Source: an uncultured Clostridia bacterium
GTDB taxonomy: Bacteria; Bacillota; Clostridia; Lachnospirales; Lachnospiraceae
Assembly: GCA_946405675.1 (NCBI GenBank)
Contig: CAMJIC010000052.1
Span: 1 to 13,221, forward strand
Reading direction: 5' to 3'
Length of the DNA: 13,221 nucleotides
The translations under genes were made by a program, and so were the position numbers. Within the stretch, counting starts at the first letter, position 1, and every line of letters begins with the position of its first letter. The notes below the pieces were generated by a model. It did not search any database. It had not been told where the DNA came from and worked only from the letters and a program-made list of their open reading frames with translations. This document shows, piece by piece, positions 1 through 6,891 of this stretch.

Positions 1-80
1 ACTGGTTACGTAGACTTAGCGGCCGGGGTATGAAGAAATCGTTCGCTGAATGCCCCGGCCGCTTAGTCGGAGTTACCAGT
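1..80. repeat. 80-nt imperfect inverted repeat (hairpin) at window start
   Basis: Arms 1-28 and 53-80 are nearly complementary. The inner part is GGCCGGGG (21-28) against CCCCGGCC (53-60). It is extended by AGC/GCT, then GACT/AGTC across one mismatch, and ends in ACTGGT (1-6) against ACCAGT (75-80). The loop is 24 nt (29-52). No coding signal is seen. It could be the tail of a structured RNA or a dispersed palindromic element. The window edge prevents telling whether it continues upstream. Confidence 0.6.
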
Positions 81-81
81 T

Positions 82-101
82 AGCCCGGCGAAGCGGGTTT
101 T
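82..101 (+). terminator. short GC hairpin with T-run, possible weak terminator
   Basis: AGCCCG (82-87) pairs with CGGGTT (94-99), including one G-T wobble, over a 6-nt loop, and is followed by TT. It comes directly after the 80-nt hairpin, so the two may together end a transcript entering from the left. The short stem makes this tentative. Confidence 0.3.
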
Positions 102-134
102 GGATGAAGGAGGGGGCGCACCCACAGGCCGGCC

Positions 135-159
135 CGCTGGCGGGGGTGTGACTTGTAAC
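135..159. repeat. left copy of 25-bp inverted repeat shared with window right end
   Basis: These 25 bases, which include GGGGGTGTGACTTGTAAC, are the exact reverse complement of 13168-13192. Identity stops abruptly on both sides. It lies in GC-rich non-coding DNA just upstream of the LTA-synthase promoter. A dispersed intergenic repeat family is the simplest explanation. Confidence 0.7.
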
Positions 160-197
160 CGCAGGATGGTTTTTTTGTGAAAAATGTAAAGACCGTG

Positions 198-226
198 TTG
201 AGTAAGGGGGTTGAAACTGATATAAT
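198..226 (+). promoter_or_regulatory. sigma-A-type promoter with extended -10
   Basis: TTGAGT (198-203), a 17-nt spacer and a perfect TATAAT (221-226) preceded by TGA, which gives an extended -10. It should start transcription near 233 and drive the gene at 262 with a leader of about 30 nt. Confidence 0.8.
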
Positions 227-261
227 GCGTTTCGGCTTTTCAGAATGGAGAGAGGGAAAAC

Positions 262-2331
262 ATGAGCAATCAAATTACATTTACAAGGGAAAAGACCCGG
301 TACAGGGTGATCCGCTTTCTTCTGTATTTCGTGATCACATTCTTTGTGATCGCAGGACGCAGCGCGCAGTGGGTCCTTAATGAGTGGGGGGATCTGACGC
401 TGGATGAGGTCATATTCACGATGACCCAGCCGCTGAATGGAACGGATTCCGGGATCATCATGAGCTACTTCACGTACGCCGTGCTCCCGGGCATTGTGAT
501 CCTGACGATATTGATCGTCGTCGAACATCTGTTTCTGATGAAGAAACAGCCTCCGAAGGGGAAGAAGGTCAAGGGGGAAGATGGGAAGAAGACCACGGTT
601 CCCGCTGAACTGACGGAGGAGATGGAGCAGGCGCTTCGGGCGGACCATGAGAAGAAGGATACGAAGGTCAGGAAGCTGTTCCGTATGTGGCTGCTTCCGG
701 TGTGCGCCATTGCCGCGGCCGTTTTCGGACTCATCCAGATCGTCGGCCTGTGGAACAAGCTGGGCGTGTCTGAGCATCTGAACTCCCTGGGAGAGAAATC
801 GACCTGGATCGAAGATAACTATGCGGATCCGAAGAAGGTTCAGCTGACCTTCCCGGAGAAGAAGCGCAATCTGATTTACATTTTCCTTGAGTCCATGGAG
901 GTTTCCTACGCGGACAAAAAGAATGGCGGCCTGTTTGACACGAACTATATCCCGCGCCTGACGAAGATTTCCGAGGAAAATGAAAACTTCTCCGGTTCTG
1001 ACAAGTCTGTCCTGGACGGGGGCAATTCGCTCAAATACAGTACGTGGACCATGGGCGGCATGTTTGCCGCGACCAGCGGGCTGCCGCTGAAGATCCCGCT
1101 TGAGCTCAAGGGTGTAGGGACGAACTTCATGAATACCCAGACCTCGTTCTTCTCGGACCTTACCTGCATCGGCGATATTCTGGCGGAGCAGGGGTACACG
1201 ATGAACATGTGCTTCGGATCGGATGCGACCTTTGGCGGAAGGCGGCTGTGCTTCACGGAGCATGGCGGATTTGACTTCTATGACTGGAAGCATTACACCA
1301 CGAATGGTGATCTTCCCCATGATTATAAGGTCTGGTGGGGCTTCGAGGATGAGAAGCTGTTCGCATTTGCCAAGGAACGACTGACGGCCCTGGGCAGCGA
1401 GGATGAGCCGTTTGACTTCACTATGCTGACGGTTGACACGCATTACCCGGAAGGCTATGTGTGCGAACTGTGCGGGGACGAGTATGACGAGCAGTATGCG
1501 AATGTTATCAAGTGCTCCGATGACCAGGTGGCGGATTTCGTGGAGTGGTGCCAGGCGCAGCCCTGGTATGAGAATACCACGATCATCCTGTCCGGCGACC
1601 ATCCTACCATGAACAAGGAGTTCTGTTCATCCGCTTCCTATGATTACCGCAGGAAGGTCTACACGGCGTATATCAATGCTGCCGCAAAGCCGGTGCGTGA
1701 TGACTACAGAGAGTATGCTACGATCGACAACTTCCCCACGACGCTCGCGGCGCTTGGCGTTGAGATCGAAGGCAACCGCCTTGGCCTGGGCACGAACCTG
1801 TTCTCGTCGGAGGATACGCTTGTAGAGCGGGACGGGCTCGATTTCGTGAATACAGAGCTGCAGAAGGCATCCGACTGGATGGACAAGCAGTCCAACCTGC
1901 AGGAGGTTTCGGCGGATATCGAGTACCGGGACTATGACCCCGAGACGAAGACCATTACGATGGTGCTGACCAATGTGACGAGTGATGAGGTTGACAGCTT
2001 CCATGTGTCGATGCATATGTATGGCTACCTGGTGAATGGAAAGGATTATGTTTCCTGGTCAGACTCCGTTGAGGAAAAGCCGGGAGTGCATGTGGTTACG
2101 ATCAAGATTCCGACGGAAAAGGCGTTTAACGGGCGGATCAAGATCCAGCCTCACTGTATGATCGATGGTGTGCGCGGAATCCATCTGGATACGCATTATT
2201 ACCATCTGGCGTATGACGCGGGCGGTGCAAACGCCGAGGCGTACCAATGTGACCGGTATGGTGAGGAGCTGAAGGCTCCGACCTTCTGGGATAAGGTACA
2301 GGAGTGGTGGTCCGGCCTGTGGCCGCTGTGA
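262..2331 (+). CDS. LTA synthase / phosphoglycerol transferase family membrane sulfatase-fold enzyme
   Basis: Membrane-anchored enzyme of the LtaS/OpgB group, which move glycerol phosphate from phosphatidylglycerol onto envelope polymers outside the cell. Hydrophobic segments at about 18-38, 66-93 and 143-164 leave a Lys-rich loop (94-140) inside and the C-terminal part outside. Sulfatase-fold motifs are in order: FLESME with Glu210 (metal), WTMGGM with Thr263 (expected nucleophile), DTHYPE with His394, and SGDHPTM with Asp446/His447 (metal). Their order and spacing resemble LtaS Glu255, Thr300, His416 and Asp475/His476. A typical end motif, LAALGVEIEGNRLGLGTNLF, sits at 495-514. About 160 further residues form an uncharacterised C-terminal region. 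Three membrane segments rather than the five of LtaS favour the broader OpgB-like family. The start has a purine-rich RBS (248-256) and a strong promoter. It is monocistronic, and the true acceptor polymer is unknown. Confidence 0.9.
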   Translation: MSNQITFTREKTRYRVIRFLLYFVITFFVIAGRSAQWVLNEWGDLTLDEVIFTMTQPLNGTDSGIIMSYFTYAVLPGIVILTILIVVEHLFLMKKQPPKGKKVKGEDGKKTTVPAELTEEMEQALRADHEKKDTKVRKLFRMWLLPVCAIAAAVFGLIQIVGLWNKLGVSEHLNSLGEKSTWIEDNYADPKKVQLTFPEKKRNLIYIFLESMEVSYADKKNGGLFDTNYIPRLTKISEENENFSGSDKSVLDGGNSLKYSTWTMGGMFAATSGLPLKIPLELKGVGTNFMNTQTSFFSDLTCIGDILAEQGYTMNMCFGSDATFGGRRLCFTEHGGFDFYDWKHYTTNGDLPHDYKVWWGFEDEKLFAFAKERLTALGSEDEPFDFTMLTVDTHYPEGYVCELCGDEYDEQYANVIKCSDDQVADFVEWCQAQPWYENTTIILSGDHPTMNKEFCSSASYDYRRKVYTAYINAAAKPVRDDYREYATIDNFPTTLAALGVEIEGNRLGLGTNLFSSEDTLVERDGLDFVNTELQKASDWMDKQSNLQEVSADIEYRDYDPETKTITMVLTNVTSDEVDSFHVSMHMYGYLVNGKDYVSWSDSVEEKPGVHVVTIKIPTEKAFNGRIKIQPHCMIDGVRGIHLDTHYYHLAYDAGGANAEAYQCDRYGEELKAPTFWDKVQEWWSGLWPL

Positions 2332-2362
2332 TCATGCTGGAAAGAAACAGATGAAGTGAAGA

Positions 2363-2398
2363 AAAACCCCTGGGGACCGAAAGGCCCCCAGGGGTTTT
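2363..2398. terminator. bidirectional rho-independent terminator
   Basis: AAAACCCCTGGGG (2363-2375) pairs perfectly with CCCCAGGGGTTTT (2386-2398), with an inner CC-GAAA-GG cap. A-run and T-run flanks let it work on both strands. It ends the LTA-synthase gene (+) and the pyrimidine-salvage operon (-), which converge here. Confidence 0.9.
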
Positions 2399-2411
2399 AT
2401 AAAGAATTGGA

Positions 2412-2439
2412 AACTGTTCAGAACAGACTCTGAACAGTT
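2412..2439. terminator. second hairpin between convergent genes
   Basis: AACTGTTCAGA (2412-2422) and TCTGAACAGTT (2429-2439) form a perfect 11-bp stem with a 6-nt loop. It lies 42 nt past the dCMP deaminase stop and before the main terminator on the minus strand. It has no clear T-run, so it may stabilise the 3' end or assist termination. Confidence 0.5.
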
Positions 2440-2480
2440 ACAGGGATTCAGGCATTTAAGCTGAACGCCGTATATTTGGT

Positions 2481-2975
2481 TTATAATTCGATCTCGATCT
2501 TACGGCCGGTAGGCTGATATCTGACACACTGTACGCCCGCCGCGTTCAGAATCCGGAAAGAGGCGATGTTATTCGGCGCGTTACGGTATTTGTCATCCGC
2601 AAAAATGACGGTGCGGATCCCTGACTGGATCACTGCCTTGGCACACTCGTTGCAGGGGAAGAGCGTCACGTACAGACGGGCGCCCTCCAGCCCCGGACCG
2701 CGGTAATTCAGGATCGCATTCAGCTCGCTGTGGACAGTATAGGGATACTTTGTCTTCAGCTCATCTCCGTCGTCGGAGGTGCGCGACCAGGGAAACTCGT
2801 CATCCGAGCAGCCGTTGGGCAGGCCGTTGTATCCGATGGACAGGATCTTGTTGTCCATGCTGACGATACAGGCTCCCACCTGGGTATTGGGATCCTTGGA
2901 ACGCAGGGAGGCGAGATATGCCACGCCCATAAAATATTCATCCCAGGAAATATAGTCTTTTCGCTTATCGCTCAT
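2481..2975 (-). CDS. dCMP/cytidine deaminase family protein (ComEB-like)
   Basis: Zinc-dependent deaminase, predicted to convert dCMP to dUMP in the cytoplasm and so feed dTMP synthesis. At 164 residues it has the usual length of the ComEB/dCMP deaminase family. The zinc site is visible as HSE (His82, catalytic Glu84) and PCNEC (Cys108, Cys111). SKDPNTQVGA at 26-35 and GYNGLP at 48-53 are also typical of dCMP deaminases. The start at 2975 is supported by GGAG about 6 nt upstream. It is the last gene of the minus-strand operon, 53 nt after upp, and is followed by the bidirectional terminator. The upp-deaminase pairing fits pyrimidine salvage. The exact substrate (dCMP or another deoxycytidylate) is inferred from the family. 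Confidence 0.92.
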   Translation of the reverse strand: MSDKRKDYISWDEYFMGVAYLASLRSKDPNTQVGACIVSMDNKILSIGYNGLPNGCSDDEFPWSRTSDDGDELKTKYPYTVHSELNAILNYRGPGLEGARLYVTLFPCNECAKAVIQSGIRTVIFADDKYRNAPNNIASFRILNAAGVQCVRYQPTGRKIEIEL

Positions 2976-3028
2976 GGAAATCTCCGAATATATCCTTATT
3001 TTGTCTATATCCTGTTTTGTCTATATCT

Positions 3029-3658
3029 TTATTTTGTTCCAAAGATCCTGTCGCCGGCGTCGCCCAGGCCGGGCACGATGTAGCCGTGATCGTTCAGATG
3101 GGAATCAAGCGCGGCGACATAAATGTCAACGTCGGGATGATCCTTCTGCATGCGTTCGATGCCCTCCGGAGCTGCGATAATGTCCATGAGACGGATGTTG
3201 CGGCAGCCGTGCTGTTTGAGCAATGTGATCGCTGCCGAAGCGCTGCCGCCTGTCGCAAGCATGGGATCGACCACGAAGACTTCTCTCTGGTCACAGTCCT
3301 CCGGCAGCTTGCAGTAATACTCGACTGGCTCCAGGGTTTCGGGGTCTCGGTAAAGTCCGATATGCCCCACCTTTGCCGCGGGGATCATGGCCAGGAAACC
3401 GTCTACCATTCCAAGGCCTGCGCGCAGGATCGGAATGACTGCCAGCTTCCGGCCGGAGAGCTCCTTTACCGTAGTCTTTGCGATCGGGGTCTCAATTTCG
3501 ACATCCTTGAGCTTCAGGTCGCGTGTCGCTTCGTAACACATCAGTCCGGCAATCTCTGAGATGATGGAGCGGAAGTCCTTCGTTCCCACCTCTTTTCTGC
3601 GGATCACGCCAACCTTATGCTGGATCAGCGGGTGATCAAAAACCATTACTTTTGACAT
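3029..3658 (-). CDS. upp: uracil phosphoribosyltransferase
   Basis: Cytoplasmic salvage enzyme that makes UMP from uracil and PRPP. At 209 residues it is full length for the family. The type I phosphoribosyltransferase PRPP loop is VVDPMLATGGSA, at about 129-140. The start MSKVMVFDHPLIQHK and the C-terminal PGLGDAGDRIFGTK (uracil-binding hood) are characteristic. The start at 3658 has an AAGGAGG RBS about 6 nt upstream. It follows the phosphatase-like gene by 136 nt and precedes the deaminase by 53 nt. The leader carries a small dyad, CAGAAT-GTAT-ATTCTG (3701-3716); no PyrR-type attenuator is evident. In many Firmicutes rpiB sits just before upp, but it is absent here. Confidence 0.96.
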   Translation of the reverse strand: MSKVMVFDHPLIQHKVGVIRRKEVGTKDFRSIISEIAGLMCYEATRDLKLKDVEIETPIAKTTVKELSGRKLAVIPILRAGLGMVDGFLAMIPAAKVGHIGLYRDPETLEPVEYYCKLPEDCDQREVFVVDPMLATGGSASAAITLLKQHGCRNIRLMDIIAAPEGIERMQKDHPDVDIYVAALDSHLNDHGYIVPGLGDAGDRIFGTK

Positions 3659-3794
3659 GGCAGGCCTCCTTCAATCGAATGTATGTCTTGACCGGTTATT
3701 CAGAATGTATATTCTGTTCAGTTATCAGGATTTGTTTTCGGCCTTGCGGACCGGTTTCTTATCAGACTGGTCAGGGAACTGCAGGTCCCTGGCG

Positions 3795-4268
3795 TCAGGA
3801 CTCCGGGTCAGTCCGGCTGTCCTCGAGGCTGAGGATCTTTGACAGCCGGAGCACATAGAGCTGAAGCGCTTCGTACACACGGTTATAGTCCGCAAGGCTG
3901 CCTCCATAAGGATCATGGATGTCTTCATCCGCCTGAATGTAGGAAGCAAGCGTGAATACATTCCGGGCATGTTCATGATCCTTTAAGAGCCGTTCCATCG
4001 TAGGGTGATCCATGGTGAGGATCAGGGTCCGGTCATCAAAGTCATCTTCCGTCAGCTGTTCGCTCACGTGATTCTTCATCGTCAGGGAATGGCTGACCAG
4101 AACGGCCTCCGCCTTCGGATTGATCGGTTCCGGGAAGAGGACAACGAGACCCTTCGATGTGATAAGGATATCCTCCAGGCAGAATTCCCGCTGCAGGATC
4201 GCCTCGGCCATCGGGCTTGTGGAGGTGTCGCTTTCGCTGACAAAGATCAGTTTATCATAGTGCTTCAT
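3795..4268 (-). CDS. LMW protein tyrosine phosphatase homologue lacking catalytic residues (pseudophosphatase)
   Basis: 157 residues, the usual length and fold pattern of low-molecular-weight tyrosine phosphatases (YwlE-like). The N-terminus reads IFVSESDTSTSPMAEA where active members have FVCxxNxCRSPMAEA. The nucleophilic Cys is therefore Ser11, the Asn is Asp14, the second Cys is Ser16 and the phosphate-binding Arg is Thr17. The general-acid loop DPYG (Asp119) is kept. The frame is intact, so this looks like a maintained protein that cannot use the Cys-phosphate mechanism rather than a decaying gene. It starts 11 nt after the Sua5 stop, and that pairing with a YwlE-type gene is common in Firmicutes. 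The RBS is weak, which suggests translational coupling. A phospho-ligand-binding or structural role is possible but unproven. Confidence 0.85.
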   Translation of the reverse strand: MKHYDKLIFVSESDTSTSPMAEAILQREFCLEDILITSKGLVVLFPEPINPKAEAVLVSHSLTMKNHVSEQLTEDDFDDRTLILTMDHPTMERLLKDHEHARNVFTLASYIQADEDIHDPYGGSLADYNRVYEALQLYVLRLSKILSLEDSRTDPES

Positions 4269-4279
4269 GGCTGCTTTTC

Positions 4280-5326
4280 CTATACAGAAAGAATGTGATG
4301 CCCCGCAGCTTTGATCAGGCGGTTCATGATCGCCGCCCCGATCTGGGGGGTGTCAAAGGATTCGGAATAAATGACATCGACGCCGAGATCGTCAAATTCG
4401 CGCAGGATCCCGAACAGATGCTGTGAAATCGTAATCTCCTTTGCCCGGCTTCCTGCACAGCGAACGATTCCGGTGTGGTAGGAGGATGCATCCTCATCCG
4501 CGGCAATGATCCCGCAGGACAGTCCCTTTGAAACGGCCTCGCATGCAAGACGGTCGATTGCGGCACGGACATGTTCCGCGCTTCCTTCTACAATGGTGAG
4601 ATCGGCTTTGGGCGCATAGTGGCGGTACTTCATGCCGGGCGCCTTAGGGCGGAAGGAGGGATCATCTCCATGGAGCCCGGGATCCATCCGCACATCTCCG
4701 ATTACACTTCGGAGCATATCGACGCTGATGAACCCGGGACGCAGGACCATAGGCACATCTTCAGTCAGATCGATGATGGTCGATTCAACGCCGATCCCGA
4801 CGCTGCCTCCGTCGATGATCATATCGATCTTTCCGTCCAGATCATCTTTTACATGCTGCGCGGTTGTAGGACTTGGCCTGCCGGAAGTGTTGGCGCTTGG
4901 CGCCGCGATGTAACCTCCGCCGGAACGGATCAGAGCCAGGGCGATCTCATGATCCGGCATCCGGATGGCAACCGTGTCCAGCCCTCCCGTCACGGAGGTG
5001 GGAACGATATCGCTTTTGCCCAGGATCATCGTCAAAGGTCCCGGCCAGAAAGCCTCTGCCAGCAGGTAAGCCTGCTTTGGAATGAAACGGGCGATCTTCT
5101 CCAGGCTGTCCAGACGGTGGATATGGACAATCAGAGGATTGTCAGAAGGCCTTCCCTTGGCCTGATAGATCTTTCCGGATGCCTCCGGATCGAGGGCGTC
5201 CGCTCCGAGACCATAGACTGTCTCAGTCGGAAATGCGACCAGGCCGCCTCGTCTGATGATGCTGCCGGCCCGGTCCATGAGCCCCTCATCGATGCCGTCC
5301 CTCATGTCTGCCCAGATTGTGTCCAT
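4280..5326 (-). CDS. sua5: L-threonylcarbamoyladenylate synthase, Sua5 type
   Basis: Makes threonylcarbamoyl-AMP from threonine, bicarbonate and ATP, the first step of the t6A modification at position 37 of ANN-decoding tRNAs. 348 residues: an N-terminal YrdC domain (about 15-200) and a C-terminal Sua5 domain, so it is the long Sua5/YwlC form rather than short TsaC. Visible motifs are FPTETVYGLG (32-41), KGRPSDNPL in the substrate pocket, and PSANTSGRPSPT. The linker APGMKYRHYAPKA joins the two domains. The start at 5326 has AAGGGG about 8 nt upstream. It is the first gene of the minus operon, driven by the promoter at 5373-5401, and is followed after 11 nt by the phosphatase homologue. Confidence 0.94.
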   Translation of the reverse strand: MDTIWADMRDGIDEGLMDRAGSIIRRGGLVAFPTETVYGLGADALDPEASGKIYQAKGRPSDNPLIVHIHRLDSLEKIARFIPKQAYLLAEAFWPGPLTMILGKSDIVPTSVTGGLDTVAIRMPDHEIALALIRSGGGYIAAPSANTSGRPSPTTAQHVKDDLDGKIDMIIDGGSVGIGVESTIIDLTEDVPMVLRPGFISVDMLRSVIGDVRMDPGLHGDDPSFRPKAPGMKYRHYAPKADLTIVEGSAEHVRAAIDRLACEAVSKGLSCGIIAADEDASSYHTGIVRCAGSRAKEITISQHLFGILREFDDLGVDVIYSESFDTPQIGAAIMNRLIKAAGHHILSV

Positions 5327-5372
5327 ACGTGATCCCCTTGACCGGTCTTTCCCGGCGTTTTTCTTATCTGTA

Positions 5373-5401
5373 ATTATAGCACGCAGCTAATCTTCTGTGA
5401 A
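5373..5401 (-). promoter_or_regulatory. sigma-A-type promoter for the sua5-upp operon
   Basis: Read on the minus strand: TTCACA (5396-5401), a 17-nt spacer and a perfect TATAAT (5373-5378). It lies 47 nt upstream of the Sua5 start and is divergent from the S1-protein promoter. Confidence 0.8.
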
Positions 5402-5450
5402 GAAACGGTTTCATTCGGGGAAACATTGTAGGTGCATTTTTTTGAGATTG

Positions 5451-5459
5451 TGATATACT
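5451..5459 (+). promoter_or_regulatory. extended -10 promoter for S1-domain gene
   Basis: TGATATACT (5451-5459) is an extended -10 hexamer. No good -35 is present at 16-18 nt spacing. It is followed by a T-run leader and the GGAGG RBS at 5481-5485. Confidence 0.55.
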
Positions 5460-5492
5460 GGCTTAAAGTTGTTTTTTTAGGGAGGACCGTCT

Positions 5493-6629
5493 GTGATGGA
5501 AGAGGAAATGAAAGCATCGGTAACTGAGACAAATGTGGAGGAAGCTGTTGTGGCTGAGGCTGTCGGAACAGGTGACTCTGCGGAGGCTGCTGCCCGGGAA
5601 GATTCGGCTCCTGTGGCGGAAGAAGCTGCTGCACCTGAGGCTGCGTTACCTTCGGAGGATAAGGACGCCGCACCTGAAGAGAAGGAAGCCGGATCGCCTG
5701 CGCCTGAGAAGGAGAAGGAACCGGTTGAGTCCATGGCGGACTATGAGGCGGAGATCGATGCCTCTTTGCGCAGATATGAGCGTGGCGAGAAGGTGAAGTG
5801 CACGGTAGTAAGCGTTGACATGGATAAGATCATGGTCGAGCTTGGCTCCACCACTGGCATTATCCGCAAGCAGGATGTCAGCGATGATCCGGCATTCAAT
5901 CTGCAGGAGAATATCAAGACCGGGGATGAGATCGAGGCTTCTGTCGTGCGCCCGGATGATGGGCATGGGAATGTCGTTCTGTCTATGAAGGCAGCATCGG
6001 CTGAGCGTGCCTGGGACAGGCTTACCAGCCTGCTGGCGTCCAAAGAACCAGTCACTGTCAAGATCAACGCGGTGACAAAGGCCGGCGTCACAACGATGCT
6101 GGAAGGCGTGCGCGCATTTATCCCGGCTTCGAAGCTGAGCCTTGGATTTGTTTCAGAGGATGATCTGAAGGAGTGGGTCGGCAAGAGCATTGTGGCCAGA
6201 GTCATCACAGCAGAGCAGGAAGGCAGGAAGCTTGTTCTTTCCGCGAAGGAGCTTCTGCGTGAGAAGGAAGCCGAGGAGCGCAAGGAAGCTGCCGCGCTTG
6301 TAAAGGTCGGGATGGTGACGGAAGGAACCGTTGAGACGATCAAGGATTATGGCGCATTTGTCAATCTGGGCAAGGGAGTCACAGGACTTCTTCATGTGTC
6401 TCAGATCAGCCAGAAGCGCATTAAGACTCCTTCTGAGGTTCTGAAGGAAGGCGATACGGTCAAGGTGAAGGTGATCAAGGTCGCGGACGGAAGGATCAGC
6501 CTGAGCATGAAGGCGCTTGAAGACGCGGCGCCGGCGGAGGAGAAGGAAGAGAAGGTCAGCTACAAGATGCCCAAGAGTGAGGCAATTGGAACCGGGCTTG
6601 GCGATCTTCTGAAGGGCCTGAAGCTTTGA
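5493..6629 (+). CDS. S1-domain RNA-binding protein (ribosomal protein S1-like)
   Basis: Predicted cytoplasmic RNA-binding protein of 378 residues with three S1 (OB-fold) repeats at about 98-167, 184-252 and 271-341. The third is the most canonical, with GTVETIKDYGAFVNLGKGVT and LLHVSQIS. The first 95 residues are a low-complexity Ala/Glu-rich acidic segment with no recognisable domain. It is shorter than a full rpsA product (four to six repeats), so a role in mRNA binding, translation or decay is likely but its ribosomal S1 function is uncertain. The start is either GTG at 5493 or ATG at 5496, with GGAGG at 5481-5485 serving both. It is divergent from sua5 and convergent with proC. A Lys/Gly tail, GLGDLLKGLKL, ends the protein. 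Confidence 0.88.
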   Translation: MMEEEMKASVTETNVEEAVVAEAVGTGDSAEAAAREDSAPVAEEAAAPEAALPSEDKDAAPEEKEAGSPAPEKEKEPVESMADYEAEIDASLRRYERGEKVKCTVVSVDMDKIMVELGSTTGIIRKQDVSDDPAFNLQENIKTGDEIEASVVRPDDGHGNVVLSMKAASAERAWDRLTSLLASKEPVTVKINAVTKAGVTTMLEGVRAFIPASKLSLGFVSEDDLKEWVGKSIVARVITAEQEGRKLVLSAKELLREKEAEERKEAAALVKVGMVTEGTVETIKDYGAFVNLGKGVTGLLHVSQISQKRIKTPSEVLKEGDTVKVKVIKVADGRISLSMKALEDAAPAEEKEEKVSYKMPKSEAIGTGLGDLLKGLKL

Positions 6630-6670
6630 TGATCTGCTGACGATCACACAGTTCAATAATTAATCGCAGC

Positions 6671-6786
6671 ATGGATCCATTGCAGGGAATAGATCAGTTG
6701 CATGCAATAGATCCATTGCACAATAGAACTGTTGCAGCGATAGATCCATTGCACAATAGAACTGTTGCAGCAATAGATCAATTGCA
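6671..6786. repeat. tandem array of seven 14-bp near-palindromic units
   Basis: Units resembling ATAGATCCATTGCA start at 6671, 6689, 6707, 6723, 6740, 6756 and 6773, so the period is 16-18 bp. Units 3-4 (6707-6739) and 5-6 (6740-6772) form a 33-bp tandem duplication differing only in the last base. Neighbouring units create dyads such as TGCAAT-AGATCC-ATTGCA. It lies between convergent genes and has no coding signal of its own. Confidence 0.85.
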
Positions 6787-6821
6787 TATGAAGAAAATGA
6801 ATCAATGAGATTTAAGAAGAG

Positions 6822-6854
6822 AGCAGGTGCGCGGCGGGATGGTGCGCACCTGCT
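6822..6854. terminator. strong hairpin between convergent genes, probable terminator
   Basis: AGCAGGTGCGC (6822-6832) pairs perfectly with GCGCACCTGCT (6844-6854) over an 11-nt loop. It is followed by TTTC on the plus strand and TCTCTTCTT on the minus strand. It could serve both the S1-protein gene and proC, but the T-runs are poor. Confidence 0.55.
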
Positions 6855-6891
6855 TTCCTGCGTCAGAGATGGATTCCCGTATTCGCTGTGA

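Noticed and set aside
73..1602. 509-residue minus-strand frame opposite the LTA-synthase gene
   Set aside because: It lacks any family motif, is rich in Arg/His/Leu as expected of an antisense shadow, and lies opposite a gene with clear catalytic motifs.
2999..3027. 13-bp direct repeat TTTTGTCTATATC in the upp - deaminase spacer as a promoter or operator
   Set aside because: It is two short AT-rich copies with no well-spaced -35/-10 pair; it may be simple duplication.
3725..3976. Alternative minus frame as a frameshifted tail of the phosphatase homologue
   Set aside because: The 157-residue product already has the family's full length, and the alternative frame has no motif.
6671..6786. Tandem array as a CRISPR
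   Set aside because: Units are 14 bp at 16-18 bp spacing, with no unique spacers of about 30 bp and no cas genes.
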